Below are positions 45,629 through 54,635 of a stretch of DNA of 64,000 bases, in pieces. Each line of letters begins with the position of its first letter. Within the stretch, counting starts at the first letter, position 1. Source of the DNA: Lachnospiraceae bacterium (GTDB lineage Bacteria; Bacillota; Clostridia; Lachnospirales; Lachnospiraceae); NCBI GenBank assembly GCA_024693845.1, contig JAILKJ010000063.1, positions 21,407 through 85,406 of the forward strand. Reading direction: 5' to 3'. The translations under genes were made by a program, and so were the position numbers. The notes beneath the pieces are model-generated. The model was not told the DNA's origin. It did not search any database and worked only from the letters and a program-made list of their open reading frames with translations.

Positions 45629-46555
45629 TCAGCCTTCCCGCAGTGAATCTGCCAGCTGCGACAATTTCCGAAGTCTGTGATTGACCCCGGATTTGCCCAC
45701 GGGCGGATCCGACATTTTCCCCAATTCCTCTAATGATGCCTCCGGCATTTCCAGACGCAGCAGCGCCATCTGCCGAAGAGATGATGACAAAGTATCCAGG
45801 CCCTGCATCCTGTCGATCAGGCGGATATCCTCCACCTGTCTGGCAGCCGCCGTCACCGTCTTGGTGATGTTCGCCGCCTCGCAGTTCACCTTGCGGTTGA
45901 CCCGTCCGCGCATGTCCTTGTAGATCCTGGTATTCTCAAATTCCAGCAGAGCCTTGGGGGCGCCGATCACCTTCAAAAAATCCGCGATCCCTTCTCCGCC
46001 TTTGAGATACACCACATGGTACTTCTTGCGTTTTACATACTTACCTTCCAGTGAAAATGCACCCATCAGTTCCAGGATCTGATCTGCCGTTTCCCGGGAA
46101 GGTGTTGCCAGTTCCAGATGATAGCCCGATTCGGGACTGCTCATGGAACCCAGACATAGAAAATAACCCCTTAGGCACGCTCTCTTGCAACAGGAGGATT
46201 TGCAAAGCCTCTGATCCACCGTGGTTCTGAACTCACCGGTTGATCCCTTAAGACGGAGCAGCTGCATGGCTGATTCCTGTCCGCCGGTAAAAAGCTGATA
46301 GCTCATCCTGTCCTTTTTAGGCTGAGTCCGTACCGATACACCAATACCTACTTTAAGACTTTTCTGAAATAATGTAAAGTACTTTCTTGCCGCATAAGCA
46401 TTTTCCGTCGATATGACAAAGCCGGGATCCTCCTGATCGTCATATCCGAATTTTCCCAGACAGAGCGACATGGCAGAAAGCTCCGCCAGCTGGCAATGTC
46501 TTGCCGGCGGGATCTGACTGGATAATTCCTCTTTGATCCGGGATGAAAATGACAA
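45629..46555 (-). CDS. whiA: WhiA (LAGLIDADG-like/HTH DNA-binding protein)
   Basis: SFSSRIKEELSSQIPPARHCQLAELSAMSLCLG...CCKRACLRGYFLCLGSMSSPESGYHLEL...MALLRLEMPEASLEELGKMSDPPVGKSGVNHRLRKL. TTG start at 46555 fits SD AGAAGG. Confidence 0.95.
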   Translation of the reverse strand: MSFSSRIKEELSSQIPPARHCQLAELSAMSLCLGKFGYDDQEDPGFVISTENAYAARKYFTLFQKSLKVGIGVSVRTQPKKDRMSYQLFTGGQESAMQLLRLKGSTGEFRTTVDQRLCKSSCCKRACLRGYFLCLGSMSSPESGYHLELATPSRETADQILELMGAFSLEGKYVKRKKYHVVYLKGGEGIADFLKVIGAPKALLEFENTRIYKDMRGRVNRKVNCEAANITKTVTAAARQVEDIRLIDRMQGLDTLSSSLRQMALLRLEMPEASLEELGKMSDPPVGKSGVNHRLRKLSQLADSLREG

Positions 46556-46572
46556 GGCCTGACCTTCTTTCT

Positions 46573-47433
46573 TCAACGTTTGATATCTCTGTGGGTAAGG
46601 GTCAGACCATAGTCGCCCTTATCCTTGAGTTCGTCATACAGCCTCCGGGAGAGCGTTACCGATCTGTGCTTTCCGCCGGTACAGCCGATGCCGATCACAA
46701 GCCTGTTTTTGCCCTCTTTGACGTAGTTCGGGATCAAAAAGCTGATCATGTCCGTAAGCTTTTTGAGAAAGTCCTCCGCCTCGGAAAAAGAGCAGACATA
46801 ATCATATACCTCTTTGTCCAGACCCGTCTTGGTCTTAAGCTCATCAATGTAAAAGGGGTTAGGCAGAAATCTGACATCAAAGACCAGATCCGCATCAGAG
46901 GGAAGTCCGTTCTTAAATCCGAAGGACACGATGGAGATCATCAGAGAATTATAATCCTCGCTGTTGACAAAGATCCGGTCCAGCTCACTTTTCAGATCTC
47001 TGGTCAGAAGAGAAGATGTGTCAAAAATGTAGTCCGCCTTTTTATGCAGCCCCGCCAGGATCTGTCTTTCCTTGCGGATACTGTCAGCCAGACTGCCGCC
47101 TTCCACCTCGATGGGGTGCTTGCGGCGGGTTTCCTTATAACGCTTGATCAGCGTTTCATCGCTGGCATCCATGAAAAGGATCTCATATTCGATATTGAGA
47201 CGGGCCAGCTCTTCCAGGGCTTTTTGTACATCGCCGAAGGTCTTGTCGGAACGGATATCCAGGCCCACGGCAGCTTTCTGGATCTCGTTGCCGGGAGATG
47301 TCAGAAGGGAGCCGAAGGTAGGCACCAGGGGAAGAGGCAGATTATCCACGCAATAATATCCCGCATCCTCCAGCATTTTCATGGCGGTGGCTTTTCCTCC
47401 ACCGCTCATTCCCGTAACCACTACAAGCCGCAT
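46573..47433 (-). CDS. rapZ: RapZ/YvcJ family nucleotide-binding protein
   Basis: RLVVVTGMSGGGKATAMKMLEDAGYYCVDNLPLPLVP; VIGIGCTGGKHRSVTLSRRLYDEL. Confidence 0.95.
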   Translation of the reverse strand: MRLVVVTGMSGGGKATAMKMLEDAGYYCVDNLPLPLVPTFGSLLTSPGNEIQKAAVGLDIRSDKTFGDVQKALEELARLNIEYEILFMDASDETLIKRYKETRRKHPIEVEGGSLADSIRKERQILAGLHKKADYIFDTSSLLTRDLKSELDRIFVNSEDYNSLMISIVSFGFKNGLPSDADLVFDVRFLPNPFYIDELKTKTGLDKEVYDYVCSFSEAEDFLKKLTDMISFLIPNYVKEGKNRLVIGIGCTGGKHRSVTLSRRLYDELKDKGDYGLTLTHRDIKR

Positions 47434-47469
47434 ACAGTTCCCCTTTTAATAGCTTATTATTTCAAGTAC

Positions 47470-48387
47470 TCAGAAATCCCCGAGACAGATCACCTCAGGC
47501 TCAAGCCGGACACCCAGTTGTTTCCTGACCCGCTCCTGAACCTCTTCCATCAGTTCCTTCACATCCTCTGCCGAGGCATTTCCGATATTGACGATAAATC
47601 CGCAGTGCTTCTCGGACACCTGGGCGTCTCCCACCCGAAGGCCCCGAAGCCCCGCATCCATGATCAGTTTTCCGGCAAAATGTCCCTCCGGTCGCTTGAA
47701 GGTGCTGCCTGCGCTGGGATACTCCAGGGGCTGTTTTTCCCTGCGCCGCCTGTTATACTCCTCCATCTGATCCCGGATCTTCCGGGGATCGGAGGGAGTA
47801 AGCTTCATGGTGACCCGGGATACCGCAAAGGGTCTGTCCTTAATGATGCTGGTGCGATACCCGAATTCCATGGTGGCGTTATCCAGGTTCATCTCCTCGC
47901 CCATCCGGTCGTACACGGTCACATTCTCCACCACCTGCTTCATCTCGCCGTCGTAGGCACCGGCATTCATGACGATGGCTCCGCCCAGGCTGCCCGGGAT
48001 GCCCGCGGCAAATTCCAGACCGGAAAGGCCGGCTTTGGCAGCTTCCTGTGTCACCAGCGGCAGGGAGGCTCCCGCTCCGGCAATGATACGCTGCCCGTCC
48101 ACTTGGATGTCACACAGCTCATCCGTCATCTGCAGGATCACGCCGTTATATCCACGGTCACCCACCAGAAGGTTGCTTCCTTTTCCCAGAATAAAATATT
48201 CCTGTCCTGTCTGACCCAGATACCGCAGGCAGGCACGCAACGCTTCGGAAGAGGGAACCCTGACAAAGATCCTGGCGGGGCCTCCGATCTTAAACGAAGT
48301 GTGCTTGCTCATCGGTTCTGCAAACAGTATGTTCTCCTTGGTTACCTGACCCTCCAGAAAAGCGGTCAGTGTCCTGTCATCCTTCAA
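47470..48387 (-). CDS. murB: UDP-N-acetylmuramate dehydrogenase
   Basis: SKHTSFKIGGPARIFV; LGKGSNLLVGDRGYNGVIL; GLEFAAGIPGSLGGAIVMNAGAY; YPSAGSTFKRPEGHFAGKLI. Confidence 0.97.
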   Translation of the reverse strand: MKDDRTLTAFLEGQVTKENILFAEPMSKHTSFKIGGPARIFVRVPSSEALRACLRYLGQTGQEYFILGKGSNLLVGDRGYNGVILQMTDELCDIQVDGQRIIAGAGASLPLVTQEAAKAGLSGLEFAAGIPGSLGGAIVMNAGAYDGEMKQVVENVTVYDRMGEEMNLDNATMEFGYRTSIIKDRPFAVSRVTMKLTPSDPRKIRDQMEEYNRRRREKQPLEYPSAGSTFKRPEGHFAGKLIMDAGLRGLRVGDAQVSEKHCGFIVNIGNASAEDVKELMEEVQERVRKQLGVRLEPEVICLGDF

Positions 48388-48408
48388 CTACTTAGCCTCT
48401 TTCCCGAA

Positions 48409-49338
48409 TCATAATACGAGCTTTGCAGCTCCGAAGATCCCGGCATCATTTCCCAATGTCGCCAAAACAAACTTCACATCACGGCTGGCATGGAAAACAG
48501 CCGGCATATAATTTTTCTCGATATAGGGCAGGATCACCTCGCCTGCTTTGGAAACGCCGCCGCCGATGACAAAGGCCTGGGGATTGACCACGCCTGCAAC
48601 CGCTGCAAGGCCCTTGCCCAGATACTCACCGAAGGTTTCCGCTACGGCCAGAGCCGCTTCATCGCCTGCTTTTACCGCATCCCATACATCTTTAGCCGTA
48701 CAGGTCTCTGCGTTCAGGCTGCTCTTGGTTCCCTTTGCCAGCTCTCTTTTTGCCAGACGTACGATACCGGTTGCGGAAGCGTACTGCTCAAGACATCCGT
48801 AGTTACCGCAGCCGCAGGCCTCCGGCTCTCCGTCCTGTACATGGATGTGACCGATCTCACCACCTGCACCGCAGCTTCCCGTGAGCATCTCGCCGTCCAT
48901 GATGATACCGCCGCCGACACCGGTTCCCAGGGTTACCATGACAGTGGAATCAAAGCCCTGGCCGCCGCCCTTCCACATTTCTCCGAGAGCAGCCACATTG
49001 GCATCGTTGCCTGCCTTCACCTTCATGCCGGTAAGCTGGCCCAGCCTGTCGTTTACATTGAATTCATCCCAGTTTAAGTTCACGCATTTATGAACGATAC
49101 CCTTGGCATCCACGGGGCCGGGAACGCCGATACCGATACCTGCCACATCAGAAGCGGCAATGGACTTTTCCTCACATTTGACCTTGACCGCCGAAGCGAT
49201 ATCCGGCAGGATGTTCTCCCCGCCGTTTTCCGTTCTGGTAGGGATCTCCCATTTGTCCACCACTTCGCCGCCGGTGGTAAAAAGACCCATCTTGACGGTG
49301 GTTCCACCTACATCTACACCAAATACATACTCTGCCAT
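48409..49338 (-). CDS. glcK: ROK-family glucokinase
   Basis: MAEYVFGVDVGGTTVKMGLF; GTGVGGGIIMDG; ACGCGNYGCLEQYASATG. Confidence 0.94.
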   Translation of the reverse strand: MAEYVFGVDVGGTTVKMGLFTTGGEVVDKWEIPTRTENGGENILPDIASAVKVKCEEKSIAASDVAGIGIGVPGPVDAKGIVHKCVNLNWDEFNVNDRLGQLTGMKVKAGNDANVAALGEMWKGGGQGFDSTVMVTLGTGVGGGIIMDGEMLTGSCGAGGEIGHIHVQDGEPEACGCGNYGCLEQYASATGIVRLAKRELAKGTKSSLNAETCTAKDVWDAVKAGDEAALAVAETFGEYLGKGLAAVAGVVNPQAFVIGGGVSKAGEVILPYIEKNYMPAVFHASRDVKFVLATLGNDAGIFGAAKLVL

Positions 49339-49348
49339 TTTTTCCTCC

Positions 49349-50287
49349 TTATTCGTCATCGTCACGGCCTCTTGCCAGACCTTCCTGAACTCTCTTATAC
49401 AGCTCCTGTGCTGCGTTATAACCCATCTTCTTCTGACGGTGGTTAACCGCTGCCGACTCACAGATCAGCGCCAGGTTACGGCCGGGGCGGATGGGGATGG
49501 TATGGGAAGCCACCTTGTTCCCCAGATAATCCACATACTCTTCCTCCAGACCCAGTCTGTCATATTCCTTGTCCTTACTCCAATCCTCGATGCGGATGAC
49601 AAGGTCGATGTTACTGGTATCCTTAACGGCCTGCACACCGAACAGGGTCTTCACATCCACGATACCGATACCTCGAAGCTCGATAAAGTGCTTCGTTACA
49701 CTGGGTGCCGAACCGATCAGTGTATCATCGCTGACCTTGCGGATCTCCACCACATCGTCCGTTACCAGACGGTGTCCTCTCTTGATCAGCTCAAGAGCTG
49801 CCTCGGATTTACCGATACCGCTCTCACCGGTGATCAGAACGCCCTCACCGAAGACATCCACCAAAACGCCGTGAACGGAAATACAGGGTGCCAGCTTTAC
49901 ATTGAGCCAGCGGATGATCTCCGCGGTAAAAGCAGAGGTTGCCTTCTTGGTCACCATCAACGGGATCTTGTGCTGAACTGCCTTTTCGCGGAACAGCGGA
50001 TCCGGCTGCAGCTCACGACAGAAGATGATCACCGGGATGGGGTTAGACAGAAGCCTCTCAAAAACCTCTTCCTTCCGCTCCTCGGGCAGACCGTTCATGT
50101 AGGTGTATTCCACGAATCCGATGATCTGCACACGGGTTGCCTCGTAGTGCTCGAAATATCCCGCCAGCTGCAGAGCCGGACGGTTGATATCGGGCTGGGT
50201 CACCTTGATGCCCTTGATCTCGATCTCGGGCGTCACGTTTTCGAGTTTGAATTTCTCGACGATGCGGGTCAGACTGATACTTGCCAT
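49349..50287 (-). CDS. hprK: HPr kinase/phosphorylase
   Basis: VLITGESGIGKSEAALELIKRGHRLVTDDVVEI; ELRGIGIVDVKTLFGVQAVK. Confidence 0.97.
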   Translation of the reverse strand: MASISLTRIVEKFKLENVTPEIEIKGIKVTQPDINRPALQLAGYFEHYEATRVQIIGFVEYTYMNGLPEERKEEVFERLLSNPIPVIIFCRELQPDPLFREKAVQHKIPLMVTKKATSAFTAEIIRWLNVKLAPCISVHGVLVDVFGEGVLITGESGIGKSEAALELIKRGHRLVTDDVVEIRKVSDDTLIGSAPSVTKHFIELRGIGIVDVKTLFGVQAVKDTSNIDLVIRIEDWSKDKEYDRLGLEEEYVDYLGNKVASHTIPIRPGRNLALICESAAVNHRQKKMGYNAAQELYKRVQEGLARGRDDDE

Positions 50288-50322
50288 ACCTGTTCTCCTT
50301 ATGATTTTATCTGTTAGATATT

Positions 50323-50351
50323 ATTATAACTATCATGATCCCCCTTCGCAA
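50323..50351 (-). promoter_or_regulatory. Putative sigmaA promoter of hprK
   Basis: TTGCGA-N17-TATAAT on the minus strand. Confidence 0.5.
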
Positions 50352-50363
50352 GAACGGGGGATT

Positions 50364-52217
50364 TTAATTTTTGTGAAAAAATGCGTAGATCTGTTCGGCG
50401 CAGGATGCACTGATCTCGGGAATGGCCGAAAGTTCCTCTATGCCGGCAGCTCGGATCGCATCCAGGGAATCAAAATGCCGCATCAGCGCCTTTCTCCTGG
50501 CAGGGCCCACACCCTTGATGCCGTCCAGAACGGAGGTCACGCTGGCCTTGCTCCGCAGGGATCTGTGATACTCTATCGCAAACCGGTGGGCCTCATCCTG
50601 AATCCTGGTAATGAGCAGGAAACCTTCACTGTGGGGATCGATGGGCATTTCCTTATTTTGGTAAAAAAGTCCCCTTGTCCTGTGATGGTCATCCTTCACC
50701 ATACCGCAGACCGGAATGTCCAGTCCCAACTCCTGAAGCACCTCCAGGGCAATGTTCACCTGGCCTCTTCCGCCGTCCATCAACAGAAGATCCGGGAACC
50801 TGGTGAAGCTTCCGTAAGCATCGTCTAACTTTTTATCTTCCCGTTCCTGCCGCTCGGAAAGGCCGTGGGTAAAGCGTCTGGTCAGGACCTCCCTCATGCT
50901 GGCATAATCATCGGGTCCTTCCACGCTTTTGATCTTAAACTTGCGGTAGTCGCTCCTTCTGGGCTTCCCGTCCACAAAGACCACCATGGAACCTACGGAT
51001 TCAAAACCACTGGTGTTGGAGATATCGAAGGCCTCCATACGGCTGATGCCTTCAAGACCGATCAGTTTTCCGATCTGCTCCACGGCCCCCGTGGTCCTCT
51101 CCTGTTCCCGGCGGATCCTGTCCTTATCCTGGGCAAGTACCAGGGCTGCATTTTTCAGTGCCAGCTCCACCAGCTTTTCCTTCCGGCCGATCTTAGGTAC
51201 CGCAAAATAAACTCTGCTTCCCTTCCTTCCGGAAAGCCATTCCTCCAGAAGGGGGATATCGTCGATCTCATGGGATAAAAGCACGGTCCTGGGCAGATAG
51301 GGCGTTCCGGCATAGTACTGCTTCACGAAACTGGAAAGGGCCTCCTGTATGCTTTCATCCTCGGTATTTTTCATGTAGTAATGTTCCCGTCCGATCAGTC
51401 TGCCGTCCCGGACAAAGAACACCTGGGCCACCATGGCCTTGTCATCGCCCGCAAGAGCGATCACATCCTTATCTTCGCCGCCCAGATCCGTGATCTTCTG
51501 CTTTTGGGCCACGGCACGGACGGATCCCAGCAGATCACGCCACCGGATGGCTTCTTCATAGTCCATCTCTTCGGAGGCTGCCTGCATTTTTTCCTCCAGC
51601 TCCTTAAGGATGGGGCCGTAATTGCCACTGAGGAAGTCCAGGGCCTTCTTTACGTTTTCGCCGTAGACCTCCGGGGGTATATTTCCCCTGCAGGGAGCAT
51701 CGCACTGATGCATGTGATGGTTCAGGCAGGGTCGCTCCTCCGAAGGGATCTTGCGGTTGCAGGTCCTGATCCTGTAAAGCTTGGTCAGAAGATCAATGGT
51801 GTCCTTCACTGCGCCCGCACTGGTAAAGGGGCCGAAATACCTGGACTTATCCTTTTTCATCGTGCGTGAAAAGAGCACTCTGGGATAAGCCTCACCCAGA
51901 GTGACCTTGATATACGGATACGTCTTATCATCCTTGAGCAGCGTGTTGTACCTGGGCCTGTGTTCCTTGATCAGATTGTTCTCAAGCACCAGTGCCTCAA
52001 GCTCCGAATCGGTAAGGATATACTCAAAATGATCGATGAGCGAAACCATCTTTTGGATCTTGGCGGTCTTTTTGGTGCTCGCCCTGAAATAGGAGTGGAC
52101 ACGGCGGTTTAAGTTGATCGCCTTACCCACATAGAGGATCGCATCTTTCGCATCGCGCATGATATAAACGCCCGGGGAATCAGGCAGTTTTTTCAATTCC
52201 TCCGCTATATCAAACAT
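50364..52217 (-). CDS. uvrC: Excinuclease ABC subunit C
   Basis: GIY-YIG domain ([34 protein letters not shown]), UVR motif, HhH C-terminus ([17 protein letters not shown]). Confidence 0.97.
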   Translation of the reverse strand: MFDIAEELKKLPDSPGVYIMRDAKDAILYVGKAINLNRRVHSYFRASTKKTAKIQKMVSLIDHFEYILTDSELEALVLENNLIKEHRPRYNTLLKDDKTYPYIKVTLGEAYPRVLFSRTMKKDKSRYFGPFTSAGAVKDTIDLLTKLYRIRTCNRKIPSEERPCLNHHMHQCDAPCRGNIPPEVYGENVKKALDFLSGNYGPILKELEEKMQAASEEMDYEEAIRWRDLLGSVRAVAQKQKITDLGGEDKDVIALAGDDKAMVAQVFFVRDGRLIGREHYYMKNTEDESIQEALSSFVKQYYAGTPYLPRTVLLSHEIDDIPLLEEWLSGRKGSRVYFAVPKIGRKEKLVELALKNAALVLAQDKDRIRREQERTTGAVEQIGKLIGLEGISRMEAFDISNTSGFESVGSMVVFVDGKPRRSDYRKFKIKSVEGPDDYASMREVLTRRFTHGLSERQEREDKKLDDAYGSFTRFPDLLLMDGGRGQVNIALEVLQELGLDIPVCGMVKDDHHRTRGLFYQNKEMPIDPHSEGFLLITRIQDEAHRFAIEYHRSLRSKASVTSVLDGIKGVGPARRKALMRHFDSLDAIRAAGIEELSAIPEISASCAEQIYAFFHKN

Positions 52218-52235
52218 AGGATCCGCCGCTATCTC

Positions 52236-54626
52236 TTACTGCTCATTTCCTTCGCTGTTATCATCATCTTCCGGACCCAGATCCACCTTTCCGATCAGGT
52301 TGTTCAGGAAGTTTTCGCCCTCCGACAGAAGACCCGCATCGGGATCCGGTTCAGACTGCGTCCCTTCGGCCTCCGATTCGGGCTTCGATTCATTGACCTC
52401 CGCCCCGGGCTGAGGCTTCTGACCGACCGCAGAAATGCTGTACTGGGTGGTACTGGTGGCCTTGACCGAATCATCATCGATCACCGCCTCGAAGCTGGCC
52501 GTAGTTTCCTTCGTCACCTTTTCGGTATTCTGCGTATTCTTATAGGCCTTGTCCAGATCGATCTGCTCTTCCTGTCCGTCAATAACGACAGTTAGCGTCT
52601 GTTTACTATTTTCATTCACTTCCTCAGCTTCTTTTTCCTCCTTGGATTTGGAATCCTTTCCGGCGTTCTCATCCGGCTCCGGAAGACCCTTTTCCTTGCG
52701 GTAGATCTTCATGAATTCCTTACCGGTGATGGTCTCCTGCTTGATGAGCTTGGCTGCGATCTTATCCATGATCTTGCGGTTTTCCTTCAGAAGCTTCTTA
52801 GCTTCCTTATAGCAGCTCTTGAGGATCTGCTTCACCTCTTCGTCGATCTCGGCAGCCGTCACGTCCGCACAGTTCAGTGCCATATGCTGGTCAAGATATC
52901 TGCTCTCCATGGATTCGAGGGCCATGAGACCGAACTTCTTGCTCATACCGTAGGTGGTCACCATGGATCTGGCGATCTTGGTCGCCCTCTCGATATCGTT
53001 GGAAGCACCGGTGGTAACGGTGTCAAAAACGATCTCCTCAGCAGCACGTCCGCCCAAAAGACCCACGATCATATCATGAAGCTCTGCCTGGGAATTTAAG
53101 TATTTCTCCTCCTCCGGCACCTGCATTACATAGCCGAGAGCTCCCATGGTACGGGGCACGATGGTGATCTTCTGCACCGGCTCCGAATTCTTCTGCAAAG
53201 CGGCGATCAGGGCATGTCCCACCTCGTGATAGGAAACGATCTTCCGCTCTTCCTTGCTCATGATGCGGTCTTTTTTCTCCTTGCCGACCAAAACAACTTC
53301 TACCGCATCGAACAGGTCCTTCTGGCAGACTGCCTTGCGCCCGCCCTTGACTGCATTGATGGCAGCCTCGTTTATCATGTTGGCCAGATCGGAGCCCACC
53401 GCACCGCTGGTAGCAAGGGCGATCTCCTCCAGATCCACCGTCTCATCCATATGAACGTCCTTGGCATGTACCTTCAGGATATCCACACGGCCCTTCAGAT
53501 CCGGCTTATCCACGATGATACGACGGTCAAAACGACCGGGACGCAGAAGGGCCTTATCCAGGATCTCGGGTCTGTTGGTGGCACCAAGGATCAGAATACC
53601 CTTTGAGGTATCGAAACCATCCATCTCGGAAAGGAGCTGGTTCAGCGTCTGCTCACGCTCCTCATTACCGCCGCCGTACTTGGAATCCCTGCTCCGTCCG
53701 ATGGCATCGATCTCATCGATGAAGATGATACAGGGGGCCATTTTGTTAGCCTCCCGGAACAGATCGCGGACACGGGAAGCACCCACGCCCACATACAGCT
53801 CGATGAAATCCGAGCCTGCCAGGGAGAAGAAGGGTACATGTGCCTCACCGGCCACCGCCTTGGCAAGCAGGGTTTTACCGGTTCCCGGAGGTCCCACAAG
53901 AAGGGCTCCCTTGGGAAGCTTGGCACCGATCTTCGTATATTTGGCAGGATTATGCAAAAAGTCCACCACTTCCTGCAGTGATTCCTTGGCCTCGTCCTCT
54001 CCGGCCACATCCTTGAAGGTGACACCGGTCTCCTTCTGCACATAGACCTTGGCCGTGGATTTGCCCACACCCATAAAGCCGCCGGATCCGCCGCCCATCT
54101 TTCGCATGGCAAAGGACAGGATGACCCAGACAAGGACGATGGGCAGGATGTAGGTCAGCAGGATCGACATCAGAAGTCCCGAGTTGTCGGGGATCTTCTG
54201 CTTGTAGCTGACACCGTACTTGTTCAGAAAAGCGGGCAGATCGTCGTCATTTACGATACCTGTATAATAGGTCACACCGCTCTGCCGCTGGTTGGTACCG
54301 TAGATGTACTGCAGCATGGTGTCGGTCTCACTCTGCTCTTTTTTCTTATCCTCGCTCTTGGGAATGATATCGATCTCCCGGTCGGTGATCACTACCCTTT
54401 CGACCTTGCCTTCCTTCACCATGTTCAGGAATTCGTCGTAGGTGATCTCCTTGCTGGAGTCCGCTCCCAGGGAGCGCATCAAAAAGCTCATGACGAGAAG
54501 GGTAACAAGCGCCGCTACCAGGAGCAGGAAAAAGCTCTGTCTCCTGGGGGAACCGTTGCCCTGGCCCGAACCCTTGTCACCGCCGTTATTGTTTCCGTTA
54601 CCTCTTTGTCCGTTTTCGTTGTTCAT
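52236..54626 (-). CDS. ftsH: ATP-dependent zinc metalloprotease FtsH with long acidic C-terminal extension
   Basis: GPPGTGKTLLAKAVAGEA; SRH GATNRPEILDKALLRPGRFDR; zinc motif VSYHEVGHAL. Confidence 0.97.
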   Translation of the reverse strand: MNNENGQRGNGNNNGGDKGSGQGNGSPRRQSFFLLLVAALVTLLVMSFLMRSLGADSSKEITYDEFLNMVKEGKVERVVITDREIDIIPKSEDKKKEQSETDTMLQYIYGTNQRQSGVTYYTGIVNDDDLPAFLNKYGVSYKQKIPDNSGLLMSILLTYILPIVLVWVILSFAMRKMGGGSGGFMGVGKSTAKVYVQKETGVTFKDVAGEDEAKESLQEVVDFLHNPAKYTKIGAKLPKGALLVGPPGTGKTLLAKAVAGEAHVPFFSLAGSDFIELYVGVGASRVRDLFREANKMAPCIIFIDEIDAIGRSRDSKYGGGNEEREQTLNQLLSEMDGFDTSKGILILGATNRPEILDKALLRPGRFDRRIIVDKPDLKGRVDILKVHAKDVHMDETVDLEEIALATSGAVGSDLANMINEAAINAVKGGRKAVCQKDLFDAVEVVLVGKEKKDRIMSKEERKIVSYHEVGHALIAALQKNSEPVQKITIVPRTMGALGYVMQVPEEEKYLNSQAELHDMIVGLLGGRAAEEIVFDTVTTGASNDIERATKIARSMVTTYGMSKKFGLMALESMESRYLDQHMALNCADVTAAEIDEEVKQILKSCYKEAKKLLKENRKIMDKIAAKLIKQETITGKEFMKIYRKEKGLPEPDENAGKDSKSKEEKEAEEVNENSKQTLTVVIDGQEEQIDLDKAYKNTQNTEKVTKETTASFEAVIDDDSVKATSTTQYSISAVGQKPQPGAEVNESKPESEAEGTQSEPDPDAGLLSEGENFLNNLIGKVDLGPEDDDNSEGNEQ

Positions 54627-54635
54627 AGTTCTCTC

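Noticed and set aside
46543-48414. 623-aa plus-strand ORF across rapZ and murB; similar long ORFs at 4659-6005, 28055-29902, 37466-39274, 31763-32905
   Set aside because: Antisense to clearly conserved genes, spans gene boundaries, no RBS or recognisable domain; typical codon-bias shadow ORFs.
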